From Anaeramoeba ignava (lineage: Eukaryota; Metamonada; Anaeramoebidae): a DNA stretch of 64,000 nucleotides. The notes beneath the pieces were generated by a model. That model saw nothing but the letters and a program-made list of their open reading frames with translations. It made no database searches and had not been told where the DNA came from. Of the stretch, positions 11,545 to 23,473 are shown piece after piece. Positions within the stretch are counted from its first letter, which is position 1, and each line of letters starts with the position of its first letter. The translations under genes were made by a program, and so were the position numbers. The DNA lies in the NCBI GenBank assembly GCA_028826165.1, contig JAPDFW010000059.1, positions 757,001 through 821,000 on the forward strand, written 5' to 3'.

Positions 11545-13921
11545 TTAATTTTTATTTAGTTTCAACATGCTTAATACTAATTCTTTTAAAGGTTCAAGTT
11601 CTTTTTTATCAACCAATCTAATAAAAATAAAATAAAAATAAAATAAAAATAAATAAATTAGATTTCTTTTTTAAAATTTCAAAAAAAAAAAGTGGAACAC
11701 AAACCTAAATTCTTTAACAAAAAAAATAAAATGTTTAAATGAGGAATTTAAATGTGTTTCTTCATCTAAAGCTGTAATGTGATCAAAGTGAGTATGATAA
11801 ATATGAGCATAAACTCTGAATAATCTTTTGAAAATTGTTTTAACAGTACTATGGAATGATTTTGGGAATTGATCACCTATTTTTAAATTTTAATTTTTAA
11901 TTTTAATTTTAATTTTAATATTAATTTTAATTTTAATTTTAATTTTTAATTTTAATTTTAATTTTAATTTTTAATTTTAATTTTAATTTTAATTTTAATT
12001 TTAATTTTAATTTTAATTTTTAATTTTAATTTTAATTTTAATTTTAATTTTAATTTTAATTTTAATTTTAAATTTTAATTTTTAATTTTAATTTTAATTT
12101 TAATTTTAATTTTAATTTTAATTTTAATTTTAATTTTAATTTTAAATTTTAATTTTAATTTTTAATTTTAATTTTGATTTTAATTTTAATTTTTAATAAA
12201 TTTAAATTTAATTTTAATTTTAATTTTAATTTTTAATTTAACAGGAAAATTTAATTTTAATTTTTTGAATCCAATTTTAAATTTTAATTTTAATTTTAGG
12301 AATTTAACTGGTTTTTGTTTTTATTTTAAGCCCAAATATTAATTTTTTTTTAAGACATTACTGGATTAATTTTTAATTTAATTTTAATTTTAATATTAAT
12401 ATTAATTTTAATTAAAAATTCAACAGCTTTCATTTTAATTTTAAATTTTAATTTTAATTTTAATTTTAATTTTAATTTTAATTTTAAATTTTATTTTTAA
12501 TTTTAATTTTAATTTTAATTTTAATTTTAATTTTAATTTTATTTTAATTTTAATTTTAATTTTAATTTTAATTTTAATTTTAATTTTAATTTTAATTTTA
12601 ATTTTAATTTTAATTTTAATATTAAATTTTAATTTTAATTACCAGATTTAACAGGAAAGATTTTTGGATTATCGATAAGTGATTGAATCCAAACAAATAA
12701 GTTATTAACATATTCAGGAGCTGTTAATTTAACTGGTTTTTTTGTTTTTACTCCATCAGCCCAATGATATTCATATTTTGGTCCAGCAGACATTACTGGA
12801 CATGTTTCTTTTGTGCAAAATTCACTAATAGATCCATAAAGCATGTTAATTTGATTAAAAAATTCAACAGCTTTTCATTTTTAATTTTAATTTTATTTTT
12901 AATTTTAATTTTAATTTTTAATTTTAATTTTAATTTTAATTTTAATTTTAATTTTAATTTTGTAAACAAATTTTAATTTTAAATTTGAAAATTTTGGAAA
13001 ATTTTTAATTTTTAATTTTTAATTTTAAATTTAATTTTTAATTTTAATTTTAATTTTAATTTTAATTTTAATTTTAATTTTAATTTTAATTTTAATTTTA
13101 ATTTTAATTTTAATTTTATTTTTAATTTTAATTTTAATTTTAATTTTAATTTTAATTTCAATTTTAATTTAAATTTTAATTTTAATTTTAATTTTTATTT
13201 AAATTATATAAATGAATTTTAATTTTAATTTAATTATATAAATGAATTTTTAATTATAATTTTAATTTTAATAATTTTTAATTTGAATTTTAATATTAAT
13301 TTTAATTTTTATTATATAAATGAATTTTAATTTTATTATATAAAATGAATTTTAATTTTAATTTTAATTTTTAATTTTAAATTTAAATTTTAATTTTAAT
13401 TTTAATTTCATTTTTAATTTAATTTTTAATTTTAATTTTAATTTTATTTTTAATTTTAATTTTAATTTTAATTTTAATTTTTAATTTTAATTTTAATTTT
13501 AATTTTAATTTTAATTTTAATTTCAATTTTAATTTTTAATTTTAATTTTAATTTCAATTTTAATTTTAATATTAATTATATAAATGAATTTTAATTTTTA
13601 TAAATGAATTTTAATTTTATTATATAAATGAATTTTAATTTTAATTTTATTTTTAATTTTTATTTTTGATTTTAATTTTAATTTTAATTTTAATTTGAAT
13701 TTTAATTTTAATTTTAATTTTAATTTTAATTTTATTTTTAATTTTAAAGAAAATTTACTATTTATTGCCAACCATTCATTTATATCTTCTCCTTCTGGTA
13801 AAGCCATTAATGAACGAGAATCTTCAATTTCATTTAACTTTTCAGATGCAATTTTTGTTTTTATTGAATGGTGTACTTTTTTTTTAGCTTTAAACGTTTG
13901 ACTTGTTTTAAACAAATTCAT
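11545..13921 (-). CDS. MOB1: MOB1 kinase activator, 4 exons
   Basis: Exons 13921-13759, 12870-12643, 11876-11705 and 11617-11545 splice in phase to 211 residues, close to the ~216 of animal MOB1. The N-terminus MNLFKTSQTFKAKKKV is followed by the signature LPEGEDINEWLAIN, then NMLYGSISEFCTKETCPVMS and AGPKYEYHWADG, which carry the zinc-binding Cys pair. The distal pair of His (FRVYAHIYHTHFDHI) and HLNSSFKHFIFFVKEF are also present. MOB1 binds and activates NDR/LATS kinases in Hippo and mitotic-exit signalling. All introns are GT-AG and the two large ones are filled with TTTTAA repeats. The product appears intact. Confidence 0.97.
11879..12640. repeat. Intronic (TTTTAA)n repeat, MOB1 intron 2
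   Basis: TTTTAA hexamers with short interruptions. Fragments of the neighbouring exon text also occur (for example an AACAGG and TTAACTGGTTTTTG piece near 12240-12320), suggesting that exon 2 sequence was copied into the repeat. Confidence 0.85.
12873..13757. repeat. Intronic (TTTTAA)n repeat with TATAAATGAA interruptions, MOB1 intron 1
   Basis: The same TTTTAA hexamer as MOB1 intron 2, interrupted several times by a TTATATAAATGAATTTTAA motif around 13200-13630. Confidence 0.87.
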
Positions 13922-14230
13922 TAAAAAAAAATGAAAAAAAAAATGAAAAAATAAAATTTGATTTTTTGTTTTAACTTTCAATTTGTTAGAATTGTGAAAA
14001 TGAAACAAAAAAAAAAACAAAAAAAAAGAAATTTTTGAATGCGAAAAAAAAATGTGGAAAAAAATTTCAATTTGAATTATTTGAAAAAAGAAAAGTCAAA
14101 GTCAAAATCAAAGTCAAAATCAAAGTCAAAAATTAAAAGTAAAAAGCTAATTGATCAATTAAAAGAAAAAAAACAAATTTGAAATTTCCCAAAAATTAAA
14201 AGTTTCTTCTTCTTTTTTCCTTTTTTTTTT
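13922..14230. other. Intergenic between MOB1 and coactosin, no gene seen
   Basis: A/T runs plus a short AAAGTCAAAATC repeat at 14095-14130. Nothing coding was recognised. Confidence 0.6.
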
Positions 14231-15909
14231 TTAATCTCTGTCTCCAATAAAATCTTTTTTTAGAATAATTTTAATTTTTAATTTTAATTTTAATTTTAAT
14301 TTTAATTTTAAATTTTAATTTTAAATTTTTAATTTTTAATTTAATTTTAATTTTAATTTTAATTTTACCTCCTCCAACTTTAATTATTTCCTTCATAATT
14401 TTATCTATATCAAGATCCTCTCGATCAAAAACTTGCATTTCAATTGCGAATTGCTAAATTAAATCAAATCAAATCAAATTTAATTTTATTCCAAATTTAT
14501 TTTATTTCAAATTTAATTTTATTTCAAATTTAATTTTATTTCAAATTTAATTTTATTCCAAAATTAATTTTATTCTAATTTAATTTTATTCCAATTTATT
14601 TTTATTTCCAATTTAATTTTATTTCAATTTAATTTTATTCCAATTTAATTTTATTTCAATTTAATTTTATTCCAATTTAATTTTATTTAAATTTAATTTT
14701 ATTTCAATTTAATTTTATTTCAATTTAATTTTATTTCAATTTAATTTTATTTCAATTTAATTTTATTCCAAATTTATTTTTATTCCAAATTTAATTTATC
14801 CAAATTTAATTTTATTCCAAATTTAATTTTATTCAAATTTAATTTTATTCCAAATTTAATTTTATTCCAAATTTAATTTTATTCCAAATTTAATTTTATT
14901 TCCAAATTTTTGTGGATTAAATTATTGAATATTAAAGAAAATAAAAAATTAAATATTTACTTGAATAACACGCTTAACATCACTCTTGTGAACAGAAACT
15001 TTGGCTTTTCTCATAATTTTCACTTTGTCCCCAATCCAAGTTATCAAAACAAATTTAGGTCTTCTACTTTGGTCATCAACAGCAATAACTCTTAAATAAA
15101 CATAAGCAACAATGTCATCCTCAAGTTGATCAAGGAATTCAGGAATTCCACCTTCTCCTGTAGCTTTAACTATCAATTTGTTAGAATTGCCTTCATAAGT
15201 GATATGAACATTTTCAATTCTTTTAAAAAAAATATTTAATTTAATTTTTAATTTGAATTTAATTTGAATGTTCTAATTTGAATTTAATTTAAAAACTTTA
15301 AATTTAATTTCAAACAAAAATTTATTTTCCAAATGATTTTTTGAATTTAAAAAAATATTTCAAATTTGATTTATTTTAATTTAATTTAATTTGAATTTAA
15401 TTTAATTTAATTTAATTTTTATTTTAATTAGAATTTATTATATTTCATTTTTAATATAAATTTAATGTAATTTAATTTAATTTAATTGTTTAAAAATTTA
15501 ATCAAATTTAATTTAATTTGAATTTAATTCTTTAAGAAAATTTGGATTAATTTGAATTTAATTTGATTTAATTTGAATTTTAATTTGAATTTAATCCAAA
15601 AATATTTTAATTTAATTTAATTTAAATTTAATTTAATTTAATTGATTTTAATTTATTTATTAAATTTAATTTAATTTAATTTAATATAATTTAATTTAAA
15701 TTTAATTTTAATTGGATTTAATTTGAAAATTTAATTTAAAATTTAATTTAATTTGAAGATCAACATGAATTTAAAATCCAAAAAAAGGATGAAAAATATA
15801 AAAATTTGTTAATTTTTGAGTTCTATTCTTTGTACCATGAAGTCTCATCTTCATCTTTCCGAACCAATTCATAAGCTTCTTTAATTGCAGGATCTGATAA
15901 GTCGCACAT
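14231..15909 (-). CDS. Coactosin-like actin-binding protein (ADF-H), with a problem junction
   Basis: Exons 15909-15836, 15219-14961, 14453-14369 and 14253-14231 total 147 codons, the usual coactosin size. Recognisable parts are MCDLSDPAIKEAYELVRKDE, VKATGEGGIPEFLDQLEDDI, RRPKFVLITWIGDKV and RKAKVSVHKSDVKRVIQ, with a C-terminal VGGGDFIGDRD matching the family tail. Coactosin binds F-actin and counteracts capping. One oddity: joining exons 1 and 2 at the only visible GT-AG pair makes the junction codon TGA, at the place where relatives have a conserved Trp (ETS-W). A non-canonical splice site, a one-base sequence error or a disabling mutation could each explain it. The other junctions are clean. 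Confidence 0.86.
14460..14905. repeat. Intronic ~16-bp tandem repeat (TTTTATTCCAAATTTAA)
   Basis: Fills coactosin intron 2. Units alternate between TTTATTCCAAATTTAA and TTTATTTCAATTTAA. This unit was not seen elsewhere in the window. Confidence 0.88.
15230..15770. repeat. Degenerate TTTAATTTGAA repeat, coactosin intron 1
   Basis: Irregular TTTAATTTAATTTGAA units occupy the intron. No coding segment was found that would repair the exon 1-2 junction. Confidence 0.7.
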
Positions 15910-16450
15910 TGATTTTCTTTTTATTCAAATTTGATGGTAATATCCAAATTTATAAATTTTAATGCACAAAATCCAAAAAAAAAAATTCAAATAAATTAAA
16001 ATTAAAATTAAAATTATTAAATTAGACAATTTTGAATAGGCAAATTATAAAATATTAATTAAACGGAGAGTGTTTAATTTATTTGTAATTTTTTTATTTG
16101 TATTAAATTTTAAATTTTAAATTTTAAATGGAATTTACAAATTGTGAAAAAAAGAAATGATCTTTTTTAAAATGAAAAAAAATTTTTTGCTTTTTCTTTT
16201 TTTTCTTTTTTTTCTTTTTGGACTAAATTTATTTTAATTAATTGTAATTGTAATTGTAATTGTTTAAAATAGATTCTAAGTAAAACAAATTAATTAAAAA
16301 TTAATCAAAAAGCAAAAAATTTTCTTTCTATTGTTTTTTTTATTTAATTTTTATTTATTTTTTGATTTTACTTCCTTTGAAAAAAATGTGTGTTTTTTTA
16401 ATTTAATTTAAACAAAAAGAAAAAATTTCCTTTTTCTTTTCTTCTTTCCA
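15910..16450. other. Intergenic, no gene seen
   Basis: AT-rich spacer with homopolymer runs between coactosin and the next satellite. No gene, RNA or regulatory motif was recognised. Confidence 0.55.
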
Positions 16451-16454
16451 AAAG

Positions 16455-17525
16455 AACTAGAATTAATTTGATTTAAATTGATTTAATTTAAATATTTGAA
16501 ATAAATTGATTTAAATATATTTGATTTAAATATATTTGATTTAAATATATTTGATTTAAATTGATTTGATTTAAATATAATTGATTTAAAAATATTTGAT
16601 TTAAATATATTTGATTTAAATATATTTGATTTAAATATATTTGATTTAAATATTTGATTTAAATATTTTGATTTAAATTGATTTAAATATATTTGATTTA
16701 AATAAATTGATTTAAATATAATTGATTTAAATTGATTTAAATATTATTGATTTAAATATTTTGATTTAAATATATTTGATTTAAATTGATTTAAATATAA
16801 TTGATTTAAATATATTGATTTAAATATATTGATTTTAAATATAATTGATTTAAATATAATTGATTTAAATAAATTTGATTTAAATATATTTGATTTAAAT
16901 AAATTTGATTTAAATATATTTGATTTAAATATATTTGATTTAAATATATTTGATTTAAAATAAATTGATTTAAATATATTGATTTAAATATATTGATTTA
17001 AATTGATTTAAATTGATTTAAATATTTAATTTGATTTAAAATATATTTGATTTAAATATATTTGATTTAAATATTTGATTTAAATATATTTGATTTAAAT
17101 ATATTTGATTTAAATATGTTGATTTAAATTGATTTAAATATATTTGATTTAAATTGATTTAAATATATTTGATTTAAATATATTAATTTAAATATATTGA
17201 TTTAAATATATTTGATTTAAATATATTTGATTTAAATATATTTGATTTAAATATATTGATTTAAATATATTTGATTTAAATATTTTGATTTAAATATATT
17301 TGATTTAAATATTTTGATTTAAATATATTGATTTAAATATATTTGATTTAAATATATTGATTTAAATATATTTGATTTAAATATATTGATTTAAATATAT
17401 TTGATTTAAATATTTTGATTTAAATATATTTGATTTAAATATTTTGATTTAAATATATTGATTTAAATTGATTTAAATAAATTGATTTAAATATATTTGA
17501 TTTAAATTGATTTAAATATTTGATT
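16455..17525. repeat. Intergenic satellite, TTTGATTTAAATATA family
   Basis: Same ~15-bp unit and ATTTAAAT palindrome as 6785-8365. It occupies the gap upstream of the G-alpha gene. Confidence 0.92.
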
Positions 17526-17739
17526 TGGAAATTAAAATAATTTTAAAAGAAAAAAAATAATCAAATTTTGTTTTGAGTATTGCAAAAGGAATTTAGAAAG
17601 AAAAAAAAAGAAAAATTAAAACAAACAGATAAAAAACAAATGTGGAAAAAGAAAAAGAGAAAAGAAAAAAAATTTTTTTTTTAAATTTTTCAATTCATTT
17701 TTTTTTTTAATTTTTTATTTTTTTTTAAATAATTTTTAA

Positions 17740-20729
17740 ATGGGTAATTGCGGAAAAACCCCACAAACTGAACATTTTCAAGAAACAGAAGAAATTCAAT
17801 TAGAATTAGTAACTCCTCCAAAACCTAAAGAGAATACAGCTAAATTACTTTTACTTGGTAAGAGATCTTTTCAAATTCGAAAAAATATCCCCTAAATAAT
17901 TTTGAATTATAATTTATTATTATAAGAAAAGCGATCTTATTCAAATCAATTATAAAATTTTATTTTTTAATAAAGTTGTTTTTATAAAATAAATTTTAAT
18001 TTAAATTCACTATTCAAATTTAATTTTATTTTCAATATCAATTTCAATTTCAATATCAATATCAATTTCAATTTTAATTTCAATTTTAATTTCAATTTTA
18101 ATTTTAATTTTAATTTTAATTTCAATTTTAATTTCAATTTTAATATCTATTTTAATTTCAATTTTAATTTCAATTTTAATTTTAATTTCAAATTCAATTT
18201 CAATTTCTAAATCAATTTTAATATCAATTTCAATTTTAATTTCAAATTCAATTTCAATTTTAATATCAATATTAATTTTAATATCTATTTTAATTTTAAT
18301 TTCAATTTCAATTTCAATTTTAATTTCAATTTCAATTTCAATATCAATTTTAATTTCAATTTCAATTTCTAAATCAATTTCAATTTCAATTTCAATATCA
18401 ATTTTAATTTTAATTTCTAAATCAATTTCTAAATCAATTTTAAATTCAATTTCTAAATCAATTTCAATTTCAATTTCTAAATCAATTTCAATTTCAATTT
18501 CAATTTCAATTTCAATTTCAATTTCAATATCTATTTTAATTTTAATTTTAATTTTAATTTCAATATCAATTTTAATTTTAATTTTAATTTCAATTTTAAT
18601 TTCAATTTTAATTTTAATTTCAATATCAATTTCAATTTTAATTTTAATTTCAATTTCAATATCTAAATCAATTTCAATTTCCAAATCAATTTCAAATTCA
18701 ATATCAATTTCAATTTCAAATTCAAATTCAATTTTAATTTCAATATCAATTTCAATTTCAATTTCAATTTCAATTTTAATTTTAATTTCAATATCAATTT
18801 TAATTTCAATTTTAATTTCAATATCAAAAATGAAATATAATTTTAGGACCTGGAGATAGTGGGAAATCAACTATATTCCGACAAATGAAAATAATTCATC
18901 ATAATGGATATACAGAAGAAGAAAGAGAAACTTTTATTGAAACAATTAATGAAAATATTTTAGAATCAATGAAAGCTATAGTTAATGCTTTACCAAGATT
19001 AAGCCTAGAAATTTCAGATGAGAATCAGGTTTTTTTCTTCTAATTTCTCAAAAGAAAGAAGAAAAAATTTTTTAAATAATTTTATTCTTTTTTAGGAAAA
19101 TGTTGATTTAATTAGATCAACACTTATTCTTACAAAAGAAGTAGAAGATGCAATTGTTGAATTATGGAAAGATCCTGTAATACAAAAGGCTTATTCTATG
19201 TCAAATCAATTCCAATTATTTGATTCTTCAAAATAGTAAATTTTCTTTTTAATTTAAATTTTATTTTAATTTTAATTTATTTTCTTTTATTTTAGTTTTT
19301 TTGATAATTTGAATTTTGATGAAGATTAATTTTGGTTTTAAAGCAAATTTGGAATAGATGAATTAAAATTTTTTCGTGAAGATTGATTTTCCTTATTTTT
19401 AAATTTGAATTTTATTTGAATTTGAATTATATTTGAATTATATTTGAATTAAATTTGAATTAAATTTGAATTAAATTTGAATTAAATTTGAATTATATTT
19501 GAATTAAATTTGAATTAAATTTGAATTATATTTGAATTAAATTTGAATTAAATTTGAATTAAATTTGAATTAAATTTGAATTGAATTAAATTTGAATTAA
19601 ATTTGAATTAAATATGAATTAAATTTGAATTAAATTTGAATTAAATTTGAATTAAATTTAAATATGAATTAAATTATGAATTAAATTTGAATTATATTTG
19701 AATTATATTTGAATTATATTTGAATTAAATTTGAATTAAATTTGAATTAAATTTGAATTGAATTTGAATTAAATTTGAATTAAATTTGAATTAAATTTGA
19801 ATTAAATTTGAATTAAATTTGAATTATATTTGAATTATATTTGAATTATATTTGAATTAAATTTGAATTAAATTTGAATTAAATTTGAATTATATTTGAA
19901 TTAAATTTGAATTAAATTTGAATTATATTTGAATTATATTTGAATTATATTTGATTTATATTTGAATTAAATTTGAATTAAATTTGAATTAAATTTGAAT
20001 TAAATTTAAATTAAATTTGAATTAAATTTGAATTATATTTGAATTATATTTGATTTATATTTGAATTATATTTGAATTAAATCATTTCTAAATTAAATTT
20101 GAATAAATTTGAATTAAAAATTTAATTAGAATTACTGATGTTGGCGGACAAAGAAATGAAAGAAAGAAATGGGTTCGATGTTTTCAAGTAAAAATTATTA
20201 AATCTTTTTTCTTTTTAAATTCATCCTCTAAATATTTCCTCACTTTTTTTTAAGGGAGTAACTGCTTTAATATTTTGTTCATCTTTAAGTGAATATGATC
20301 AAAATTTATTTGAAGATGAAAATCAAAAAAGAATTCCTGAATCACTTATGCTTTTTGAAGAAGTTTGTAATTCAAGATGGTTTGTTGATACTTCAGTAAT
20401 TTTATTTCTAAATAAAGTTGATATTTTCCGTGATAAAATATCAAAAACTGATTTAAGTGTTTGTTTTCCAGAATATAAAGGTAAATTTAAAATAAAATTT
20501 TTTTTCCGATTTTTTAATTTTTTTGATTTTTTTGATTTTTTATTTTTTATAAATAGATGGTCATGATTTTGATAAAGCTATCGCTTTTATTGAACAGAAA
20601 TTTAAATCTTTAAATCAAAATCCAGAAAGAAAACAAATTTATACTCATACAATTTGTGCAACTGATACTGAAGAAATGAGATTTGTTTTTGATTCAATTA
20701 AAGCAGTTATTCAAAATGAAAGACTTTAA
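17740..20729 (+). CDS. Heterotrimeric G-protein alpha subunit, probably damaged in the middle
   Basis: Clear exons are 17740-17857, 18847-19028, 19098-~19235, 20130-20187, 20255-20480 and 20557-20729. The start MGNCGK fits N-myristoylation at Gly2 and palmitoylation at Cys4. G1 reads GPGDSGKST, split by an intron, then comes a helical domain ([19 protein letters not shown]). G3 is [13 protein letters not shown]4 is LFLNKVDIF and G5 is [12 protein letters not shown]. After [14 protein letters not shown] the frame meets TAA near 19330. Only a degenerate GIDELKFF, where switch I (R-x-x-T-T-G) should be, can be seen near 19350-19370, before a 700-bp repeat. The catalytic Arg and Mg-binding Thr of switch I are not visible. 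It may be a pseudogene, contain an indel error, or be a divergent G-alpha with a small exon I missed. Confidence 0.82.
18010..18835. repeat. Intronic (TTTCAA/TTTTAA)n repeat, G-alpha intron 1
   Basis: Hexamers TTTCAA, TTTTAA and ATATCAA on the plus strand. The sense strand is T-rich here, opposite to most other introns in the window. A 286-codon antisense ORF of IEIEID/KIKIEI dipeptides lies in it and is a repeat product. Confidence 0.9.
19390..20112. repeat. Intronic 11-bp satellite (TTTGAATTAAA), G-alpha
   Basis: Head-to-tail TTTGAATTAAA and TTTGAATTATA units lie where the switch I coding segment is expected. The unit is private to this intron within the window. Confidence 0.9.
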
Positions 20730-20846
20730 GTTTCATTGAAATTTTTTTTTTCTCTTTTTTTTCTTAACAATTTTATTGATCAAATAAATTTATATTTCAA
20801 ACAAAAATTTCATTTTTTATTTTTCATTTTTATTTTTTTTATTAAA

Positions 20847-22337
20847 ATGAGTCTAAAAAATAAATTTGAAAAATATCTTGAAAATGCAAATAAAGGAGAT
20901 TTAGATTCAAAATTGCTTTTAGCAAAATGTTATTTACTTGGAATTGGAACAGAAAAAAAAGAAGAAAAAGCATTTAGTTTATTTGAAGAACTTTCCCAAC
21001 AAAATCAAATGGAATCAATTTATCATTTGGCTAAATGCTATTTAAAAGGAATAGGAACAAAAAAGAATGAAGAAAAAGCATTCATTTTATTTGAAAAAAA
21101 TCAAGAAAATTTAGATTCAAAATTGCTTTTAGCAAAATGTTATTTACTTGGAATTGGAACAGAAAAAAAAGAAGAAAAAGCATTTAGGTTATTTGAAGAA
21201 CTTTCCCAACAAAATCAAATGGAATCAATTTATTATTTGGCTAAATGCTATTTAAAAGGAATAGGAACAAAAAAGAATGAAGAAAAAGCATTCATTTTAT
21301 TTAGTAAATGTGAAAATTTATCAAAAAGTCAGTATTATCTTTTCAAATTAAATTTTGGAGGAATTGGAATCGAAAAGAATGAAGAAAAAGCGAAGGAATG
21401 GCTTATCAAATCTTCTGAAAACGGATATTCCAAGGCAAATTTCAAATTAGGTTCATTTCTTTTTGAAGAAAATCAGTTTGAAAAAGCATATGAACTTTTG
21501 GCAATTTCATATGAAAATGGAAATCGAAAAGCAAAAGAATTTCTGCAGAGATTTGAATTTACTTTCGGATTTGGGAAAATTACACAATTAAATGAAAATG
21601 ATTTCATTTGGGAATTCAATACAATTCTTCAATCAGAAGAAATTTTTGATAAATTAATTGAAAAATATCAAATATTCCCTGGTATTTGTGGTTATATATC
21701 AACAGTTGCAGCTGATTTGTTGTCTCGAGAACTTCCTTATGAGACTACTATTGAAAAAATGTCAGAAATTATTCAAAAAACACGAAATGAGGAAATGGTT
21801 GAAAAAGTGGAACAAATGATCCAAAAAATTTTAGAAAAACGAAAATCAGTTTCAGAGGAAATGAAACAAGATTTCAAAGAGTATTTCGTCTCTGCAGAAC
21901 TTACCTGTGAAGAGATCATTGATTATACTTGCAAATTCTCTCAAAATATCATTGTAATTGGATGGGATTTTGAAGAAATGAAAGAAATTGAAAATTTACA
22001 TTCAATTTTTATTGCTATTTTTACACCCAAATTTTTCCAGTCTGTAGAAAATAAAAAATTCAAATCCGTCGCACCAGATGATTGGCTTAAGTCTCGAAAA
22101 AAAGAATCCAAATCTCGGAATGATGTGTTTATTGTCCTTCTTGAGGGCCATTTTTTGGTCTTCAAACCTCTTTTAATTTTCGATAATGAGAAACAGAAAC
22201 CCCCAAAACGCGTTGCTATTTTATTGAATTCTTATCCTGGACCTTATTTCAATGATCCAGTAATGAAAGAAATGTTTACTTTGTGGTTTGATGGAAAATT
22301 TGAAAAAGATAAATTTATTAATACAGGCTATTTATAA
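20847..22337 (+). CDS. Sel1-repeat (SLR) protein with an internal 70-residue duplication
   Basis: A single-exon gene. The second in-frame ATG (20847, MSLKNKFEKYLENANKGD) is preferred over 20736, because the extra 37 residues are low-complexity Phe/Ile sequence translated from the 5' leader. The product is 496 residues. The first ~230 residues hold at least five Sel1-like repeats (LLLAKCYLLGIGTEKKEEKA, YHLAKCYLKGIGTKKNEEKA). The segment 20901-21100 is almost identical in DNA to 21111-21310, giving an exact 70-codon period. Sel1 repeats usually form protein-binding solenoids. The C-terminal ~250 residues (IIVIGWDFEEMKEIENLHS ... PDDWLKSRKKESKSRND) do not match a family I can name. It begins 118 bases after the G-alpha stop. 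Confidence 0.85.
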   Translation: MSLKNKFEKYLENANKGDLDSKLLLAKCYLLGIGTEKKEEKAFSLFEELSQQNQMESIYHLAKCYLKGIGTKKNEEKAFILFEKNQENLDSKLLLAKCYLLGIGTEKKEEKAFRLFEELSQQNQMESIYYLAKCYLKGIGTKKNEEKAFILFSKCENLSKSQYYLFKLNFGGIGIEKNEEKAKEWLIKSSENGYSKANFKLGSFLFEENQFEKAYELLAISYENGNRKAKEFLQRFEFTFGFGKITQLNENDFIWEFNTILQSEEIFDKLIEKYQIFPGICGYISTVAADLLSRELPYETTIEKMSEIIQKTRNEEMVEKVEQMIQKILEKRKSVSEEMKQDFKEYFVSAELTCEEIIDYTCKFSQNIIVIGWDFEEMKEIENLHSIFIAIFTPKFFQSVENKKFKSVAPDDWLKSRKKESKSRNDVFIVLLEGHFLVFKPLLIFDNEKQKPPKRVAILLNSYPGPYFNDPVMKEMFTLWFDGKFEKDKFINTGYL

Positions 22338-22379
22338 AAAATTTTTTAATTGTCAAAAATCGGAAAAAACAACAACAAA

Positions 22380-23370
22380 ATTAAAATCTAAATATAAAAT
22401 CAAAATCTAAATACAAAATCAAAATCAAAATCAAAATCAAAATCAAAATTAAAATCAAAATTAAAATCAAAATCAAAATCAAAATCAAAATCAAAATCAA
22501 AATTAAAATCAAAATCAAAATCAAAATCAAATCAAAATCAAAAATTCAAAAAAAATTAAAATCAAAAAAAAAATAAAATCAAAATCAAAATCAAAATCAA
22601 AAATAAAAAATCAAATTCAAAATCAAAATATAAATCAAAATCAAAATCAAAATCAAAATCAAAATCAAAATCAAAATTAAAATCAAAATTAAAATCAAAA
22701 TCAAATCTAAAATCAAAATATAAATCAAAATCAAAATCAAAAATCAAAATCAAAATCAAAATCAAAATCAAAATCAAATTCAAAATTCAAAATCTAAATC
22801 AAAATCAAAATCAAAATCAAAATCAAAATCAAAAATCAAAATCAAATCAAATTAAAAAATCAAAATCAAAATTAAAATCAAAATCAAAATCAAAATCAAA
22901 ATCAAAATCAAAATCAAAATCAAAATCAAAATTAAAATCAAAATCAAAATATAAATCAAATTCAAAATCAAATTCAAAATCAAAATCAAAATCAAAATTA
23001 AAATCAAAAAAAAAATTTAAAATCAAAATTTAAATCAAAAATCAAAATCAAAATCAAAAATCAAAATCAAAATCAAAATCAAAATCAAAATTAAAATCAA
23101 AATCAAAATCAAAATCAAAATCTAAATCTAAATCAAAATCAAAATCAAAATTAAAATCAAAATCAAAATTAAAATTAAAATCAAAATCAAATTCAAAATA
23201 TAAATCAAAATCAAAATCAAATTCAAAATCAAAATCAAAATCAAAATTTAAATCAAAATTAAAATCAAAATCTAAATCAAAATTAAAATCAAAATCAAAA
23301 TCAAAATCAAATTCAAATTCAAAATCAAAATATAAATCAAATTCAAAATCTAAATCAAATTCAAAAAAAA
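22380..23370. repeat. Intergenic (AAAATC)n repeat
   Basis: AAAATC hexamers with AAAATT, ATAAATC and AAATTC variants lie between the Sel1 gene and the CCCH gene. DFDF/ILIL ORFs on the minus strand are repeat products. Confidence 0.92.
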
Positions 23371-23473
23371 TATTCGTTTGGTTGATCAAAAAAAATTTTT
23401 TTTTTCATTTTTTTTTTTTTCATTTTTTTCATTTCTTTGAAAAAAATATTATTTAAATTATTTATTTTAATAA

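Noticed and set aside
18010-18870. 286-codon minus-strand ORF of IEIEID/KIKIEI dipeptides
   Set aside because: It lies wholly in the repeat of G-alpha intron 1; a hexamer repeat without stops reads open in several frames.
20736-20846. 37-residue Phe-rich N-terminal extension of the Sel1 protein
   Set aside because: It could pass for a signal or membrane segment, but it is translated from T-rich leader. Similar open leaders precede LZIC and others, and the next ATG fits better.
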